Shown: positions 1-8,679 of the stretch, in pieces
Numbering within the stretch: position 1 is the stretch's first letter
How the letters are laid out: the number at the start of each line of letters is the position of its first letter
Assembly (NCBI RefSeq): GCF_042676085.1
Contig: NZ_JBHTKH010000005.1
Location: 1-64,000 of the forward strand
Length of the DNA stretch: 64,000 bases
Origin: Terrabacter terrigena
GTDB taxonomy: Bacteria > Actinomycetota > Actinomycetes > Actinomycetales > Dermatophilaceae
Direction of reading: 5' to 3'
Notes under the pieces: model-generated
Databases searched by the model: none
What the model saw: only the letters and a program-made list of their open reading frames with translations
Told to the model about the DNA's origin: nothing
Position numbers and translations under genes: made by a program

Positions 1-376
1 ATTCAACCCGCTTGGTATCAGCGGTTCCTGCTCCCCGAAGCCTACCGGATCAACCAGAGTGCCTCGGACCGCTCCAGGCTCGCAAGCGAACGCTACGGAG
101 CAACCTGCAACCAGCTCGATCACTCGAACCCGGCTCCAGGGCCGACCGAAACCCTACCGGATCAACCGGAGTGCTTCGGACCATGCTTCCCAGCCCCGGG
201 ACCGGCCAACTTCGCTGGGTGATCTCTCACCGCCGCGGTGGCGTCCGTTCCTCCCTGTCGGGCTGACGAAGAGAACATTACATGGGCCTCCCGGGATCGC
301 ATAATCGGGCCCGTCGCCCCACTCCCCTGACTGTCCTTCAGGGCTCTGACCTGCTGAAACGTCCTTGGAAGGTCGC
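1..376. other. Non-coding or unassigned window edge
   Basis: I find no gene I can support here. Several short open frames exist on both strands but none has a recognisable domain, ribosome binding site or plausible length. The stretch carries an imperfect direct repeat (listed separately) and lies downstream of the thymidine phosphorylase stop. It could be the truncated end of a feature that lies outside the window. Confidence 0.5.
41..182. repeat. Imperfect 30-bp direct repeat, two copies
   Basis: Bases 41-70 and 153-182 match at 28 of 30 positions (A/G and C/T differences), with a period of 112. Each copy contains CCTACCGGATCAACC and ends in TCGGACC. The flanks just upstream (CCGAAG and CCGAAAC) are also similar, so the duplication may be slightly longer. 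Function unknown. Confidence 0.7.
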
Positions 377-1696
377 TCAGGACACCCGGTCGATGACGAT
401 CGGCGGCAGGTCGGGACGCGAGCCCTCGGGGGCGATGGTGAAGCCGCCCTCGAGGGCCTCGAGGGCACGGGCGAAGCGCTCCGGCTCGTCGGTGTGCAGC
501 GTCATGAGTGGCTCGCCCCCGCGAACCGTCGCCCCGGGCTTGTGGTGCAGCTCGACGCCTGCACCTGCCTGCACCGGGTCCTCCTTGCGCGCGCGGCCGG
601 CGCCGAGGCGCCAGGCGGCCACCCCCACCGCGAGGGCGTCGAGCTGCACGAGCACGCCGTCGGCCGGCGCGAGCAGGTGGTGGGTCTCCTTCGCCGTCGG
701 GAGCTCTGCGTCGGGGTCTCCCCCCTGCGCGCGGATCATCCGGCGCCAGACATCCATGGCGCGGCCGTCGGCGAGGACGTCGGCGGGGTCGACGTCGTCC
801 TTTCCGGCGCCGGCCACCATCTCGCGGGCCAGGGCGAGGGTCAGCTCCACCACGTCTCCGGGTCCGCCGCCCGCCAGCACCTCGACCGACTCGCGCACCT
901 CGAGGGCGTTGCCCGCCGTGAGCCCGAGCGGGGTCTCCATGTTCGTGAGCAGCGCGACGGTGTGCACCCCGGCGTCCTTGCCCAGACGCACCATGGTCTC
1001 GGCCAGCTCGCGCGCCTGGCCGAGCTCCTTCATGAACGCCCCTGAGCCGACCTTGACGTCGAGCACGAGCGAGCCCGTGCCCTCGGCGATCTTCTTGCTC
1101 ATGATCGAGGTTGCGATGAGGGGGACGCAGGAGACCGTGCCCGTGACGTCGCGCAACGCGTACAGCTTCTTGTCGGCGGGTGCGAGACCCGACCCCGCGG
1201 CGCAGATGACGGCGCCGACGTCCTCGAGCTGGCGCATCATCTGCTCGTTCGTGACGTCGGCGCGCCAGCCGGGGATCGACTCGAGCTTGTCGAGCGTGCC
1301 GCCGGTGTGGCCGAGTCCGCGCCCCGACAGCTGCGGGACTGCCACCCCGCAGGCGGCCACGATCGGGGCGAGGGGGAGGGTGATCTTGTCGCCCACCCCC
1401 CCGGTCGAGTGCTTGTCGCTGGTCGGGCGCGACAGGCCCGAGAAGTCGAGACGCTCACCGGAGCGGATCATCGCGTCGGCCCACCGCGCGATCTCGCGGG
1501 GGTTCATGCCGTTGAGGTAGATCGCCATCGCGAGGGCGGACATCTGCTCCTCGGCGACGACGCCTCGGGTGTAGGCGTCGATGACCCAGTCGATCTGGGC
1601 GTCGGACAGCTCGGTCCGGTCGCGTTTGGCGGAGATGACGTCGACGGCGTCGAAGGCTTCGTTCACCGGACCATCATGTCCCAGCGCCGGATCCAC
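377..1696 (-). CDS. deoA: Thymidine/pyrimidine-nucleoside phosphorylase
   Basis: Cytosolic phosphorolysis of thymidine or related pyrimidine nucleosides to the base and deoxyribose-1-phosphate. At 439 aa it has the usual family length. The glycosyltransferase-3-type signature GRGLGHTGGTLDKLE lies near residues 125-140, preceded by the phosphate-loop motif DKHSTGGVGDK (about 94-104). It is the last gene of a minus-strand nucleoside operon, 20 bases after the cytidine deaminase stop. The start given is GTG at 1696; a second in-frame GTG at 1666 would give NEAFDAVDVI..., which resembles typical family N-termini and may be the true start. Assignment is firm; the exact start is not. Confidence 0.93.
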   Translation of the reverse strand: MDPALGHDGPVNEAFDAVDVISAKRDRTELSDAQIDWVIDAYTRGVVAEEQMSALAMAIYLNGMNPREIARWADAMIRSGERLDFSGLSRPTSDKHSTGGVGDKITLPLAPIVAACGVAVPQLSGRGLGHTGGTLDKLESIPGWRADVTNEQMMRQLEDVGAVICAAGSGLAPADKKLYALRDVTGTVSCVPLIATSIMSKKIAEGTGSLVLDVKVGSGAFMKELGQARELAETMVRLGKDAGVHTVALLTNMETPLGLTAGNALEVRESVEVLAGGGPGDVVELTLALAREMVAGAGKDDVDPADVLADGRAMDVWRRMIRAQGGDPDAELPTAKETHHLLAPADGVLVQLDALAVGVAAWRLGAGRARKEDPVQAGAGVELHHKPGATVRGGEPLMTLHTDEPERFARALEALEGGFTIAPEGSRPDLPPIVIDRVS

Positions 1697-1716
1697 GGGC
1701 CCACCGGCGGGGCCGT

Positions 1717-2244
1717 TCAGCCCTCGGCGTGGCGCAGGTTCTCGGGACCGAACGCCTGCGGAAGCACGGCCGACATGGGCAGCACTCCCTCAGGCGTCAT
1801 GAGCAGGCAGCCGGGGCCGCCGTTCTCCCACAGCAGCTGGCGGCACCGACCGCAGGGCATGAGCGCCTGCCCGTCGCCGCCCACGCAGTAGACGGCGGTG
1901 AGCAGCCCGCCGCCGGTGGCGTGCAGCTCGGAGACCATGCCGCACTCGGCGCAGAGGGTCACGCCGTAGGCGGCGTTCTCGACGTTGCACCCGGCGACGA
2001 CGCGCCCGTCGGCCACGAGACCCGCGACGCCGACCCGGAAGTGCGAGTACGGCGCGTAGGCGCGCTCCATGAGCTCGACCGCCCGCAGGCGCAGCCCCTC
2101 CCAGTCGACCTGCGGCCCGGGTGCGCTGTCGGACCCAGCCGGAGCGGCCCCGGCCGTATGCCGCCCGGCGGGCTCGGCGGCATACGGCTCGGCGGCCCGT
2201 GGTGCGGTGGCGTCGGGGACGGCTCCCTCGGACACGGGTGACAC
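1717..2244 (-). CDS. cdd: Cytidine deaminase with N-terminal extension
   Basis: Zinc-dependent deamination of cytidine and deoxycytidine to uridine and deoxyuridine, feeding the phosphorylase encoded next. The tetrameric-type zinc site is complete: CAE (C98, E100) within CNVENAAYGVTLCAE, and PCGRC (C131, C134). The deaminase domain begins near residue 48. The first ~46 residues are Ala/Pro-rich, unlike the compact ~130-aa family norm, and contain the inverted repeat at 2153-2188. The GTG start directly follows the TAG stop of the ABC ATPase, suggesting translational coupling, but a start downstream of the extension cannot be excluded. Confidence 0.92.
   Translation of the reverse strand: MSPVSEGAVPDATAPRAAEPYAAEPAGRHTAGAAPAGSDSAPGPQVDWEGLRLRAVELMERAYAPYSHFRVGVAGLVADGRVVAGCNVENAAYGVTLCAECGMVSELHATGGGLLTAVYCVGGDGQALMPCGRCRQLLWENGGPGCLLMTPEGVLPMSAVLPQAFGPENLRHAEG
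2153..2188. repeat. 13-bp perfect inverted repeat built on the GGCATACG motif
   Basis: GCCGTATGCCGCC (2153-2165) and GGCGGCATACGGC (2176-2188) are exact reverse complements around a 10-base loop. It lies in the N-terminal extension of the cytidine deaminase frame. Each arm holds one copy of the window-wide GGCATACG/CGTATGCC motif. It could form a stable hairpin near the 5' end of cdd in the polycistronic mRNA. Confidence 0.8.
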
Positions 2245-3822
2245 CTAGTGGTCACCCGCCATGAGCCGGCCGATCTCGGTGCGGTCGGCGTCGCTGCCGG
2301 GCATCTCGGCCACCACCTTGCCGCCGTGGATGACGGCGATGCGGTCGGCGAGCGACAGCACCTCGTCGAGCTCGGCGGAGACGAGCAGCACCGCGGCGCC
2401 CTCGTCGCGGGCCGCGACGATGCGGCGGTGGATGAACTCGATGGAACCGACGTCGACACCGCGCGTGGGCTGGGCCGCCATGAGCAGCCTGGGCCCGAAG
2501 CTCATCTCGCGCGCGACGACGACCTTCTGCTTGTTGCCGCCCGAGAGCGAGCCCGCAGGGGCACCCACACCTGCGGCCCGGATGTCGAACTCCTCGAAGA
2601 GCCCTTCGGCGTTCTTGCGCACCTCGTCGAAGTCGCGCACGAACCCGTTGGCGAACGGCTTCTCGGAGAACCGGTTGAGCACGAGGTTGTCGGCGAGAGA
2701 GTAGGAGGCGACGAGGCCGTGCCGCTCGCGGTCCTCGGGGATGTGGCCGACGCCCGCGACGTGCGTGTCGCGGGGGTTGGCCTTGGTGATGTCCTTGCCG
2801 AGCAGGTTGACGGTGCCCGACTGGGGCGGCCGCATGCCCGCGATCGCCTCGACGAGCTCACGCTGGCCGTTGCCCTCGACCCCGGCCACACCGACGATCT
2901 CGCCGGCCCGCACGTCGAGCGTGAAGCCGTCGACGGCCCGCAGGTTGCGGTCGTCGAGGACGACGAGGTCCTTGATCGACAGCACGTCCCCGCCGGGCTT
3001 CGCCTCGTCCTTGTCGACGCGCAGCACGACGTCGCGGCCGACCATCATCGTGGCCAGGCCTCGGGCGTCGGTGTCGGCCGTCGCGACCTCGCCGACGACG
3101 GCGCCCTGACGCAGCACGTAGACGCGGTCGGCCGCGGCGAGCACCTCGCGCAGCTTGTGGGTGATGAAGACGATCGAGGTGCCGCCGACGGCGAGCTCCT
3201 TCATGACCGAGAGCAGCTCGTCGGTCTCCTGCGGTGTGAGCACCGCGGTCGGCTCGTCGAGGATGAGCAGGTCGACGCGGCGCGAGAGCGCCTTGAGGAT
3301 CTCGACGCGCTGCTGCGTGCCGACGGGGAGGTCCTCGATCTCGGCGTCGGGGTCGACCTTGAGGCCGTGCTTGGCCGACAGCTCGCGCACGAGCTTGCGT
3401 GCACCCTCGATGTCGAGGACGCCGCGACTGGTCGTCTCGTGCCCGAGGATCATGTTCTCGGCGACCGTCATGACGGGCACCAGCTGGAAGTGCTGGTGGA
3501 CCATGCCGATGCCGCGACGGATGGCGTCGCGGGGGTCCTTGACCGGCGACGAGTCACCCTTGATCGTGATCGTGCCCTCGTCGGGCTTGACCAGACCGAA
3601 GATCTGCTTGACCAGAGTCGACTTGCCGGCACCGTTCTCGCCGAGGAGGGCGACGATCTCGCCTCGCCGGACGTGCAGGCTGATGTCGCGGTTGGCGCGC
3701 ACGGTGCCGTAGGACTTCGAGAGCCCGGCGATGTCGAGCAGTCGCTCCGCCTCGTTCTCGACGGACGGCCGGCTGGACGACTGGGCCGATGGCTGGACCG
3801 TTGCGGTCGGCTGCTCGCTCAC
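2245..3822 (-). CDS. Nucleoside ABC transporter ATPase, two fused nucleotide-binding domains
   Basis: ATPase of a BmpA-dependent nucleoside importer (NupA/YufO-like, sugar-importer fold), 525 aa with two tandem ABC domains. Domain 1 has Walker A GENGAGKST (about 61-69) and Walker B LLILDEPTAV. Domain 2 has the degenerate P-loop GVEGNGQRE and signature LSGGNKQKV, followed by AAQPTRGVDVGS instead of the usual DEPTRG, so the second site may be weakened. I start it at GTG 3822, whose first bases overlap the TGA of the permease (GTGA), rather than at the long upstream frame, which is a shadow of the permease. Confidence 0.92.
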   Translation of the reverse strand: MSEQPTATVQPSAQSSSRPSVENEAERLLDIAGLSKSYGTVRANRDISLHVRRGEIVALLGENGAGKSTLVKQIFGLVKPDEGTITIKGDSSPVKDPRDAIRRGIGMVHQHFQLVPVMTVAENMILGHETTSRGVLDIEGARKLVRELSAKHGLKVDPDAEIEDLPVGTQQRVEILKALSRRVDLLILDEPTAVLTPQETDELLSVMKELAVGGTSIVFITHKLREVLAAADRVYVLRQGAVVGEVATADTDARGLATMMVGRDVVLRVDKDEAKPGGDVLSIKDLVVLDDRNLRAVDGFTLDVRAGEIVGVAGVEGNGQRELVEAIAGMRPPQSGTVNLLGKDITKANPRDTHVAGVGHIPEDRERHGLVASYSLADNLVLNRFSEKPFANGFVRDFDEVRKNAEGLFEEFDIRAAGVGAPAGSLSGGNKQKVVVAREMSFGPRLLMAAQPTRGVDVGSIEFIHRRIVAARDEGAAVLLVSAELDEVLSLADRIAVIHGGKVVAEMPGSDADRTEIGRLMAGDH

Positions 3823-4808
3823 GAGCCCTCTCCCTTCACGAACGGCTGCCCGACGGCTCCCGGTGCCCGGACGCGGCCGGCGGCGACCGCCAGGACGACC
3901 AGGGTGAGCAGGTAGGGCAGGAGGGTGATGAACTGCTGCGGGATGTTGATGACGCCCTGCAGCTGCGAGGCGAGCGCGTTGGTGAAGCCGAAGAAGAGCG
4001 CTGCCGCGAAGACGCGGAGCGGTCGCCACCCACCGAAGATGAGGATGGCGAGGGCGAGGAAGCCTCGTCCTGCGGTCATGCCGCGCTCGAAGCCGGCCGT
4101 GGCCTCCATCGAGAGGAAGGCGCCCGCCGCACCGGCGAAGATGCCGCCGATCGTGACGTTGACGAGCCGCATGCGGATCACGTCGATGCCGGCGGTGTCG
4201 GCGGCCGAGGGGTACTCGCCGATGGACCGGGTGCGCAGGCCCCACCGGGTGCGGAACAGGGCGACGTGCACGACCGGCACCGAGAGGAGCGCGAACAGCG
4301 CGATCGGGCCGGTCTGGAAGAAGACGTCGCCGATGAGCGGGATCTGCGAGAGCAGCGGGATGTCCCACTGCGGCATGTTCGAGGCGAGCACCTTGCCGGG
4401 GCGGTAGAAGAAGGACGTCAGGCCTGTCGCGACGATGTTGATGACGACACCGGCGATGATCTGGTCCATCAGGCCCTTGACCGTGGTCAGCGCCAGGAAG
4501 GCGCCCATGACGATGCCCGCCACCATGCCCACGAGGATGCCGACGACGAGCGAACCGCTCGCGGCCGCGGAGAAGAAGGCCGCGAAGGCCGCGACGAGCA
4601 TCTGGCCCTCGATGCCGATGTTCACGACACCGGACCGCTCTCCGACGACGCCGGTGAGGGCGCCGAGCACGAGGGGCACGGCGAAGAACCACGCCCCCTT
4701 GAACATCGACGTCGCGATGTTGTCGTTGATCGCGTAGAAGACGTAGGCACCGACCAGCAGGACGACGATCGATCCGACGGTGACCTGGTTGCGCTTGACC
4801 CATTCCAT
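3819..4808 (-). CDS. Nucleoside ABC transporter permease (YufQ-like)
   Basis: Inner-membrane permease of the BmpA-type nucleoside importer, 329 aa, with about eight to nine hydrophobic segments. The family-typical GALTGVVGERSGVVNIGIEGQML stretch near residues 48-70 (given here by its GERSGVVNIGIEGQ core) identifies it. It starts one base after the stop of the upstream permease and its stop overlaps the ATPase start by four bases, so the two subunits and the ATPase are made together. Confidence 0.92.
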   Translation of the reverse strand: MEWVKRNQVTVGSIVVLLVGAYVFYAINDNIATSMFKGAWFFAVPLVLGALTGVVGERSGVVNIGIEGQMLVAAFAAFFSAAASGSLVVGILVGMVAGIVMGAFLALTTVKGLMDQIIAGVVINIVATGLTSFFYRPGKVLASNMPQWDIPLLSQIPLIGDVFFQTGPIALFALLSVPVVHVALFRTRWGLRTRSIGEYPSAADTAGIDVIRMRLVNVTIGGIFAGAAGAFLSMEATAGFERGMTAGRGFLALAILIFGGWRPLRVFAAALFFGFTNALASQLQGVINIPQQFITLLPYLLTLVVLAVAAGRVRAPGAVGQPFVKGEGS

Positions 4809-4809
4809 G

Positions 4810-6000
4810 TCAGGACCCCCAGCTGCTTGCGAGGGCGGACGACTTGGCGGTGTGGCGTCGGAAGAGCAGCTTGGCGATGATCGGCAGCGACACGAGCAGC
4901 AGCGTGATCGCGAGCAGCATGTCGACGATCTCCGGCTGGATGCCGGTGTTGAACATCAGGTTGGACGAGCCCGCACGCAGCGCGCCGACGAGCAGGGCCG
5001 CCGGGATCGTGCCGAGGGGGTTGGACCGGGCCAGGAGCGCGATCGTGATGCCGTCGAAGCCGAGCGAGCCGGCGATGCCGTCCTGGTAGCGGTACGGGTC
5101 GATCTCGAGGTACTCGACCGAGCCGGCGAGGCCGGCGAGGCCACCGGCGATCGCCATCGCGAGGACGATCATGCCGCTCAGCTTGATGCCGGCGTACGAG
5201 GCGGCGTGGCGGTTGCGGCCGATCGTCTCGAACTGGAAGCCGAGGGTGGTGCGGCGCAGCATCCAGGCGACGAGGACCGCGAGCACGAGCGCGATCGGCA
5301 GGCCGATCGGCACGACACCCAGGGGCACGAAGCGCGAGGCGTCGGGCGCCGGGTAGGAGGCCGGGTAGGCCGACGACGGGTCCTTGAGGGGTCCGTTGAC
5401 GAGGTAGTCGATGAGACCCGCGGCGATCGAGTTGAGCATGATCGTCGAGATGACCTCGTGCACCCCCCGGCTGGCCTTGAGCGCACCCGCGATCGAGGCC
5501 CACATCGCACCGGCGAGGATGCCGGCCACCATCGCGATGACCGCGACGATGACGCCGGGCGCCTCGCGCACGGCGTGCGCGGTGGCTGCCGCCGCGATCG
5601 CTCCGGCCATGAGCTGGCCCTGCGCGCCGATGTTGAACAGCCCGACGCGGAGCGGGATGACGACCGCCAGACCACAGAGGATCAGCGGCACCATCTTCTC
5701 GAAGGTGCCCTGGAGGCCGTCAGCCGTCAGGAAGGAGTAGGTGAAGAGAGTCTGGTACGCGTAGGTCGGGTTGACGCCCTGGGCGCGGATCAGGATCCCG
5801 CCGATGAGGAGCGCCGCGACCACGGCCACCAGCGGCACGATGATCGACTGCTCGCGGACGAGGAGCCCCAGCACTCCGGTGGGTGGCGGCGGTGCGCCGC
5901 GTTCGGGCACGACCGGCGGCGGTGTCGCCTCGGCGGTCGGCTGCGTGGTCACGACGCCGTGCTTCTCGGCGCCTGACGGCTCATCTCTGAGATCGGCCAT
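4810..6000 (-). CDS. Nucleoside ABC transporter permease (YufP-like)
   Basis: Second permease of the same importer. I start at ATG 6000 (MADLRDEPSG), with GAGAGG eight bases upstream, giving 396 aa; the open frame runs 15 codons further but without support. A soluble Pro/Thr-rich N-terminus of ~45 residues precedes about nine membrane segments, with the family motif VGLFNIGAQGQLMAG. It is separated from the binding-protein gene by a strong hairpin (6070-6104), which fits the usual excess of binding protein over membrane subunits. Confidence 0.92.
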   Translation of the reverse strand: MADLRDEPSGAEKHGVVTTQPTAEATPPPVVPERGAPPPPTGVLGLLVREQSIIVPLVAVVAALLIGGILIRAQGVNPTYAYQTLFTYSFLTADGLQGTFEKMVPLILCGLAVVIPLRVGLFNIGAQGQLMAGAIAAAATAHAVREAPGVIVAVIAMVAGILAGAMWASIAGALKASRGVHEVISTIMLNSIAAGLIDYLVNGPLKDPSSAYPASYPAPDASRFVPLGVVPIGLPIALVLAVLVAWMLRRTTLGFQFETIGRNRHAASYAGIKLSGMIVLAMAIAGGLAGLAGSVEYLEIDPYRYQDGIAGSLGFDGITIALLARSNPLGTIPAALLVGALRAGSSNLMFNTGIQPEIVDMLLAITLLLVSLPIIAKLLFRRHTAKSSALASSWGS

Positions 6001-6069
6001 CTCGGACCTCTCGACTCCTTGTCTGGACCTGTGTCTGTGGTGCACGCCGTTCCACCGGCGCAGAACGAC

Positions 6070-6104
6070 GTCGAGCGGGTGCCCCTGTGGAGCACCCGCT
6101 CGAC
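6070..6104 (-). terminator. Intercistronic hairpin between binding protein and permease genes
   Basis: A perfect 13-bp stem (6070-6082 with 6092-6104, arms GTCGAGCGGGTGC and GCACCCGCTCGAC) and a 9-base loop. On the transcribed minus strand no U-run follows, so it looks more like an attenuator or mRNA-stabilising hairpin at the end of bmpA than a full terminator. On the plus strand it is followed by TTT. Confidence 0.7.
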
Positions 6105-6158
6105 TTTCGTCATGACGGGACTCTAGTGCCCACCCCGTCAGGGGTCATGCGCCTGCGG

Positions 6159-7241
6159 TCAGCCCGCCTTGTAGCCCGTTGCCTGCGAGCCGTCCTCGAG
6201 CTTCTTGACGATGTCGGCGACCTTGGTCTTCACGTCGGCCGGGACCTTGCTGTCGAAGTCGTGGAAGGCCGAGATGCCGGCGGTGCCGAAGAAGTTGCCC
6301 GGCTTGATCGTGTTGCCCTTGATCTGCTTGAGCAGCTCGCCGATGCCGTCCTTCTCGTGCTTCTCGGCCGAGGTGATGAGGCACGGGTGCGCGGCCGGCA
6401 GGGTGTCCCACTGGTCGAGGTCGACACCGATACAGAAGATCTTGTCGCCGGCGCCGGCCGTCTTCGCGGCCTCCTGGAGCGCGCCGTTGCCCGTGTTGCC
6501 ACCGGCGCCGAAGATGAAGTCCGCGCCCTGCGCGAGCATCTTCTTGGCCTCACCGGCACCCCACACGGGGTCGTTGAAGGCGGTGTTGCCGGCCGGGTGG
6601 TAGACCTTCGAGACCGTGACGGACGGGTTGGACGCCTTGGCGCCGTTCTCGTAGCCGGCGGCGTACGCCTGGGTCGGCGGGATCTCCTGGCCGAGGACGA
6701 CACCGATCTTGTTCGACTTGGTCATGAGACCGGCCAGGTAGCCAGCGGCGTAGCCGGCCTGGTCCTCGTGGAAGATCAGGCCCGTGACGTTCGGGACGAC
6801 CGGGTCGGCCTGGAACTGGTCGAAGCCGATGAACTTCGTGTTGGGGTACTGCTTGCCGGCGGCGCGCGTCGCGTCGCCCATGAGGAAGCCGACGGTGACG
6901 ATGACGTCGTACTTGGCGTCGGTGAACTGCTTGATGTTCTTCGCGTAGTCCTTGGGGTCGGTCGTCTCGACGAACTTCGTCTGCGCGCCCAGCTCGCCCT
7001 TGACCTGCTCGACACCCTCCCAGGCGGCCTGGTTGAAGCCCTTGTCGTCGACCTTGCCGACGTCGGTCACGAGGCCGACGCAGAACACCTCAGCGCTCGA
7101 GCAGTCGCCCGACGCGGCGGTGTTGGTGCCCCCGCCACCGCCGCCGGAGCCGGTGGACGGGCCGGTGGACCCACCACAGCCAGCGAGTGCGGCGACCAGT
7201 CCGGCCGCGACGACCGCACCCAACTTCACATGTGAACGCAA
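6159..7241 (-). CDS. BmpA/Med-family nucleoside-binding lipoprotein
   Basis: Extracellular substrate-binding lipoprotein of the nucleoside importer. The N-terminus is a lipoprotein signal ending in LAGC, so the mature protein starts at Cys about residue 23 of this model, followed by a Gly/Ser/Thr linker. The Bmp domain shows VGLVTDVGKVDDKGFNQAAW and GAGGNTGNGAL. I chose TTG 7241 because AAGGAG (7248-7253) sits six bases upstream; the GTG at 7229 would be 18 bases away. First gene of the operon that continues through transport to cytidine deaminase and thymidine phosphorylase, which supports nucleosides as substrate. Confidence 0.92.
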   Translation of the reverse strand: MRSHVKLGAVVAAGLVAALAGCGGSTGPSTGSGGGGGGTNTAASGDCSSAEVFCVGLVTDVGKVDDKGFNQAAWEGVEQVKGELGAQTKFVETTDPKDYAKNIKQFTDAKYDVIVTVGFLMGDATRAAGKQYPNTKFIGFDQFQADPVVPNVTGLIFHEDQAGYAAGYLAGLMTKSNKIGVVLGQEIPPTQAYAAGYENGAKASNPSVTVSKVYHPAGNTAFNDPVWGAGEAKKMLAQGADFIFGAGGNTGNGALQEAAKTAGAGDKIFCIGVDLDQWDTLPAAHPCLITSAEKHEKDGIGELLKQIKGNTIKPGNFFGTAGISAFHDFDSKVPADVKTKVADIVKKLEDGSQATGYKAG

Positions 7242-7262
7242 GGCGCTCTCCTTCAGTCCGTC

Positions 7263-7302
7263 GGGCCGACGACGACATCGGCCCAGATAGCACGGAACTG
7301 TA
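7263..7302 (-). promoter_or_regulatory. Leader hairpin and candidate -10 boxes of the nucleoside operon
   Basis: Upstream of bmpA (read on the minus strand) there is a perfect 7-bp stem, GGGCCGA (7263-7269) with TCGGCCC (7278-7284), loop 8. Candidate -10 sequences TATCTG (about 7289-7284) and TACAGT (7302-7297) overlap or precede it. The hairpin may be an operator or a leader structure; no known riboswitch class is recognisable. Confidence 0.4.
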
Positions 7303-7352
7303 GACCCCGCCACGACAGGATCTGCACGCCTCCGAGCAAGTCGCAGGAAGTG

Positions 7353-8606
7353 TTACCGATCCGCGACCGCACTCAACGGAGAGACGCCGCCGAGAGCCGG
7401 GGTGCCCGCCAGCCGGGCCGCTGCCGAGAACACGACGCCGGCCAGCGTGCGGGCCCCGACGACGATCGCTCCCTCGTCGATGACGAGGTCGCCGCGGTGC
7501 AGGTCGTACGTCGGACCACCGGGCGAGCGCGTTCCCAGACGAGCCATGGCGCCGGGGATGTGCGTGAGGTACCACGCGAAGTCCTCACCGCCGAGGGACT
7601 GCGGCGTCGGCGCCACGAACGCGCCGGTTCCGGTCACGGCCGCGGTGAAGGCGTCGATGCAGCCGGCGTCGTTGACGACGGGCGGCACACCCTTGGTGAT
7701 CGTCACGTCCGCCTGGATGGCATACGGCTTGACGACCTCGTGCACGACGGCTTCCAGAAGGCGCTCGACGCCCTCCCAGATGCCGGCGTCGAGCATGCGG
7801 AGCGTGCCCCCCACCTTGCCCGACGCGGGGATGACGTTGTGGGCGCCACCGGAGTGGATCGAACCCCAGACGAGGGCGGCGCCCGCGCGGGGGTCGAGAC
7901 GGCGCGAGAGCACGGCCGGCACGTCGGTGACGACCTTGGCGAGGGCGTACGTGAGGTCCTGCGTCAGGTGCGGGCGCGACGTGTGGCCGCCGCGGCCCGA
8001 CAGGGTCACCTCGACCTGGTCGGCGGCCGCGGTGATGGCACCGACCCGCAGACCGACCTGGCCGGCGTCGAGGTTGGGGTCGCAGTGCAGGGCGAAGATG
8101 CGGTCGACGCCGACGAGTCCGTCCTGCGCCACGACGTCCTCGGCGCCACCGGGCATGAGCTCCTCGGCGGGCTGGAAGACGAGGCGCGCGCCGATGCCGG
8201 CGTCGACGAGCCGGCGCTCGGTCGCCTTGAGGGCGAGCGCCGCGCCGAGCAGCGCGCTCGTGTGCACGTCGTGCCCGCACGAGTGGCTGACGCCGTCGGT
8301 CTGCGACGCGAACTCGAGGCCGGTCTGCTCGCGGATCGGCAGGGCGTCGAGGTCGGCACGCAGCGCGATGCGGTGCCGGGGCTGGGGCGAGCCGAGGTCG
8401 GCGACGAGCCCGGTGCCGCGCAGCCGTCGCACGTCGATGCCGGCGCGCTCGAGCCGCTCGGCGACCACGGCGGTGGTGCGCACCTCGCCGCGGCCGAGCT
8501 CGGGGTGGGTGTGGAGGTCTCGACGGATCGTGACGAGCTCCTGGGCATGCTGCTGGACGGTTCGGGCGACAGCCTCGAAGGGCAGCGAGAGGGAGCGGTC
8601 GGTCAC
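7353..8606 (-). CDS. M20-family metallo-amidohydrolase
   Basis: Predicted zinc amidohydrolase of the M20D type (hippurate hydrolase, N-acyl amino acid amidohydrolase group), about 417 aa. Metal-site motifs are visible: CGHDVH near residue 109, PAEE near 149, and a C-terminal GGEDFAWY segment. The dimerisation-domain motif SGRGGHTSRP is present. A TAGAAT box (8616-8621) ends nine bases before GTG 8606 and three before GTG 8612; I favour 8606 as a near-leaderless start. The true substrate is not shown by sequence or context. Confidence 0.88.
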   Translation of the reverse strand: MTDRSLSLPFEAVARTVQQHAQELVTIRRDLHTHPELGRGEVRTTAVVAERLERAGIDVRRLRGTGLVADLGSPQPRHRIALRADLDALPIREQTGLEFASQTDGVSHSCGHDVHTSALLGAALALKATERRLVDAGIGARLVFQPAEELMPGGAEDVVAQDGLVGVDRIFALHCDPNLDAGQVGLRVGAITAAADQVEVTLSGRGGHTSRPHLTQDLTYALAKVVTDVPAVLSRRLDPRAGAALVWGSIHSGGAHNVIPASGKVGGTLRMLDAGIWEGVERLLEAVVHEVVKPYAIQADVTITKGVPPVVNDAGCIDAFTAAVTGTGAFVAPTPQSLGGEDFAWYLTHIPGAMARLGTRSPGGPTYDLHRGDLVIDEGAIVVGARTLAGVVFSAAARLAGTPALGGVSPLSAVADR

Positions 8607-8615
8607 GAGCACGGG

Positions 8616-8621
8616 ATTCTA
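8616..8621 (-). promoter_or_regulatory. Candidate -10 box (TAGAAT) of the amidohydrolase gene
   Basis: TAGAAT on the minus strand, nine bases before GTG 8606, in a gene with no Shine-Dalgarno sequence. Confidence 0.5.
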
Positions 8622-8679
8622 GCGAGAGGATGGGCGCGGTCCTTGCCGAGAGGGGCCGACGGCGAGGCGGGAGGGCCGC

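Noticed and set aside
100..200. tRNA-like sequence (TCGAACCC)
   Set aside because: No acceptor stem or cloverleaf arms can be formed around it.
2248..3915. Long plus-strand open frame opposite the ABC ATPase
   Set aside because: Acidic/Val-Leu repetitive translation typical of the antisense of an Arg/Glu-rich gene; no domain or ribosome site.
2245..4803. ATPase frame extended to 852 codons
   Set aside because: The first ~327 codons run through the permease gene in another frame and are Arg/His-rich nonsense; the true start is GTG 3822.
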